Below, in pieces: positions 5,186 through 6,411 of a DNA stretch of 6,411 nucleotides. The notes beneath the pieces were generated by a model that was not told the origin of the DNA, ran no database searches, and saw only the letters and a program-made list of their open reading frames with translations. The translations under genes and the position numbers were made by a program. The stretch's first letter is position 1. Every line of letters begins with the position of its first letter. This DNA comes from Thermohalobaculum sp035513135 (GTDB lineage Bacteria > Pseudomonadota > Alphaproteobacteria > Rhodobacterales > Rhodobacteraceae), in NCBI GenBank assembly GCA_035513135.1, contig DATKCQ010000148.1, forward strand, positions 1 to 6,411. The letters run 5' to 3'.

Positions 5186-6348
5186 GCCCGCCCCAGCACC
5201 TCGCGGACCAGCGCCTCCCCGCAGCCGGCCTCGCGCAGCACGGCCTCGGTGTCGTCGCCGATGCCGGGCACGTCGGCCGGTCCCACCACCGGCGCGCCGT
5301 CCGCCTCGAGCGGCAGCCCCGGCGCGCGGAACGCCCGGCCGTCGCCCATGCGCGAGGCGACCAGCCCGCCCGGCCGGTTGACGTGCGGGTCGTCGTACAT
5401 CTCGACGGGCCGCCGGATCGGCGCGAACGGGATGCCGCGCGCCTCCAGCGCCGCATTCAGCGCCGCCTCGTCCCACTCCGCAATCCGCTCGCGGATCATC
5501 GGGATGGTCCACTCCCGCGCCCGGTTCCGGTCCATCGTCGTGGTCAGCCGCGGGTCGTCCTTCAACCGCTCCAGCCGCAGCAGGTCGCACAGGCTCGCCC
5601 AGTGCCCCGCGGTGATGGCGCCGACGAAGATCTGCCGCCCGTCCGCCGTCTCGAAGATGTCGTAGACCGGCCAGGCGAAATCGCGCTCGGGCATCGGCGG
5701 CGCCTCGTAGCCCTCGAGCTCCCACGGCACCATGTGCTGGGCCACCAGCAGCAGGCAGTTCTCGAACAGGCCGACGCGCAGCGCAGCGCCCTCGCCGGTG
5801 CGCTCGCGCTCCCTGAGCGCCGCCAGCACGCCCAGCGCGCCGAACAGCCCGGCCATGATGTCGTTGCCCGAGGTGCCGATCCGCAAGGGCTGCCCGCTCG
5901 GCCCGGTCATGTAGGCGAGCCCCGTCATCATCTGCACCACCTCGTCCATCGCCGTGCGATTCTCGTAGGGCCCGTGCAGGAAGCCCTTGTGCGAGGCGAC
6001 GATGAGGCGGGGATACTCGGCGCGCAGCGCGTCGGGCGCCAGCCCGCGCCGCTCCAGCGCGCCGTCGCGGAAGTTCTCGACGAACACGTCCGCGCGCGCC
6101 AGCAGGGCGCGCAGCGCCGCGCGGCCCGGCGCGCCCTCGAGGTCCAGCCGGACCGAGCGCTTGCCCCGGTTGAACAGCGGAAAGAACCCCGCCGCCATGC
6201 CGGTCAGCGTGCGCGTGCGGTCGCCCTCGGGCGGCTCGACCTTGATCACCTCGGCGCCCAGCATGGCGAGGAACATGCCGCAGGACGGCCCCATGATCAT
6301 GTGGCTCATCTCGACGACGCGGACGCCCTCAAGCGGCGCGAACGTCAT
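5182..6348 (-). CDS. Class III CoA-transferase (CaiB/BaiF family)
   Basis: A 388-residue enzyme, the normal length, expected in the cytoplasm to move CoA from a donor such as succinyl-CoA to a carboxylic acid. It opens with the family signature (PLEGVRVVEMSHMIMGPSCG, then LGAEVIKVEPPEGDRTR at 30-46). It continues with NRGKRSVRLDL at 60-70, VFVENFRDGALERRGL at 88-103 and the nucleophile region GTSGNDIMAGLFGALGVLAAL, where Asp163 is the likely catalytic aspartate. The family's C-terminal ARGIPFAPI motif is also present. The start at 6348 has GGAGG 6 bases before it. An ATG 11 codons earlier lacks a ribosome site and would overlap the preceding gene. It overlaps leuC by 4 bases. The substrate is not evident. 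Known family members act on carnitine, bile acids, oxalate/formate, citramalate, mesaconate and itaconate. A dicarboxylate handled by the adjacent LeuCD pair is my inference. Confidence 0.93.
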   Translation of the reverse strand: MTFAPLEGVRVVEMSHMIMGPSCGMFLAMLGAEVIKVEPPEGDRTRTLTGMAAGFFPLFNRGKRSVRLDLEGAPGRAALRALLARADVFVENFRDGALERRGLAPDALRAEYPRLIVASHKGFLHGPYENRTAMDEVVQMMTGLAYMTGPSGQPLRIGTSGNDIMAGLFGALGVLAALRERERTGEGAALRVGLFENCLLLVAQHMVPWELEGYEAPPMPERDFAWPVYDIFETADGRQIFVGAITAGHWASLCDLLRLERLKDDPRLTTTMDRNRAREWTIPMIRERIAEWDEAALNAALEARGIPFAPIRRPVEMYDDPHVNRPGGLVASRMGDGRAFRAPGLPLEADGAPVVGPADVPGIGDDTEAVLREAGCGEALVREVLGRA

Positions 6349-6354
6349 CGCGCG

Positions 6355-6359
6355 CCTCC
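6355..6359 (-). promoter_or_regulatory. Ribosome binding site of the CoA-transferase gene
   Basis: GGAGG on the minus strand, 6 bases before the ATG at 6348. It selects this start over the in-frame ATG at 6381, which lies within the upstream gene. The site sits in the 13-base gap after the previous stop codon. Confidence 0.75.
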
Positions 6360-6361
6360 CC

Positions 6362-6411
6362 TCAGGGCTCGTCGCCCACATCCTCGTCGCGGCGCACCAG
6401 ATCGTAGATCC
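6362..6411 (-). CDS. C-terminal end of an unidentified upstream gene
   Basis: The last 15 codons of a frame entering from the right edge, ending IYDLVRRDEDVGDEP and TGA at 6364-6362. It is charged and hydrophilic, as expected for a cytoplasmic protein's tail. The stop lies 13 bases before the CoA-transferase start, so this gene is probably the preceding member of the same operon. There is too little sequence to name a family. The frame itself is inferred from the stop position and codon bias. Confidence 0.45.
   Translation of the reverse strand, partial: IYDLVRRDEDVGDEP

Noticed and set aside
2985..5456. An 823-codon gene ending as leuD
   Set aside because: The region upstream of 3602 is the -1 frame of leuC and the repeat, with Arg/Gly-rich nonsense sequence. 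The LeuD family match and a good ribosome site begin at 3602.
3755..5665. Long plus-strand open frame of 636 codons
   Set aside because: It is antisense to leuC and the CoA-transferase, both firmly identified. Its translation is rich in Arg, Pro, Ala and His with no recognisable motif, as expected from the complement of GC-rich genes.
5182..6381. CoA-transferase start 11 codons earlier
   Set aside because: That ATG has no Shine-Dalgarno, the extra residues do not match the family start, and it would overlap the preceding gene. GGAGG stands before the ATG at 6348.

Overview
The window is very GC-rich (third codon positions almost always G or C) and every supported gene lies on the minus strand. 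It reads like chromosome from a high-GC proteobacterium. An alphaproteobacterium is my best guess, from the NMT1-type ABC importer, the CaiB/BaiF gene and the REP-like inverted hairpins between genes. No marker gene here settles the taxonomy. I see no tRNA, rRNA, CRISPR array, insertion sequence or phage gene.

In the direction of transcription (high to low coordinates) the layout is: (1) the last 15 codons of an unidentified gene; (2) a class III (CaiB/BaiF) CoA-transferase; (3) leuC-like large subunit of a 3-isopropylmalate dehydratase-family enzyme, overlapping (2) by the 4 bases ATGA; (4) a 122-base gap filled by two inverted REP-like hairpins; (5) the leuD-like small subunit; (6) a periplasmic NMT1/SsuA-type substrate-binding protein; (7) its ABC ATPase, again with an ATGA overlap; (8) its ABC permease, one base after the ATPase stop; (9) after a 72-base gap, the start of a hydrophobic protein that runs off the window. 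The gaps of 13, -4, 122, 43, -4 and 1 bases suggest that (1) to (8) form one operon whose promoter lies to the right of the window.

The genes read together as a probable uptake-and-degradation unit: an importer for a small organic anion, a two-subunit Fe-S hydro-lyase/isomerase, and a CoA-transferase that could activate the acid. LeuC keeps its three cluster cysteines, but LeuD departs from the usual active-site signature (Ala where GSSREH has His; IIPQRWCK where IIPKQFLK is typical) and LeuC has DHIVST where DHNVST is usual. With no leuA or leuB visible, a role in catabolism of a substituted malate, maleate or C5 dicarboxylate seems more likely than leucine synthesis. This is inference. The most unusual local structure is the leuC-leuD junction: the leuC stop codon lies inside a REP-like element, preceded by a run of six C and followed at once by a 10-bp hairpin, while the leuD frame is open right through.
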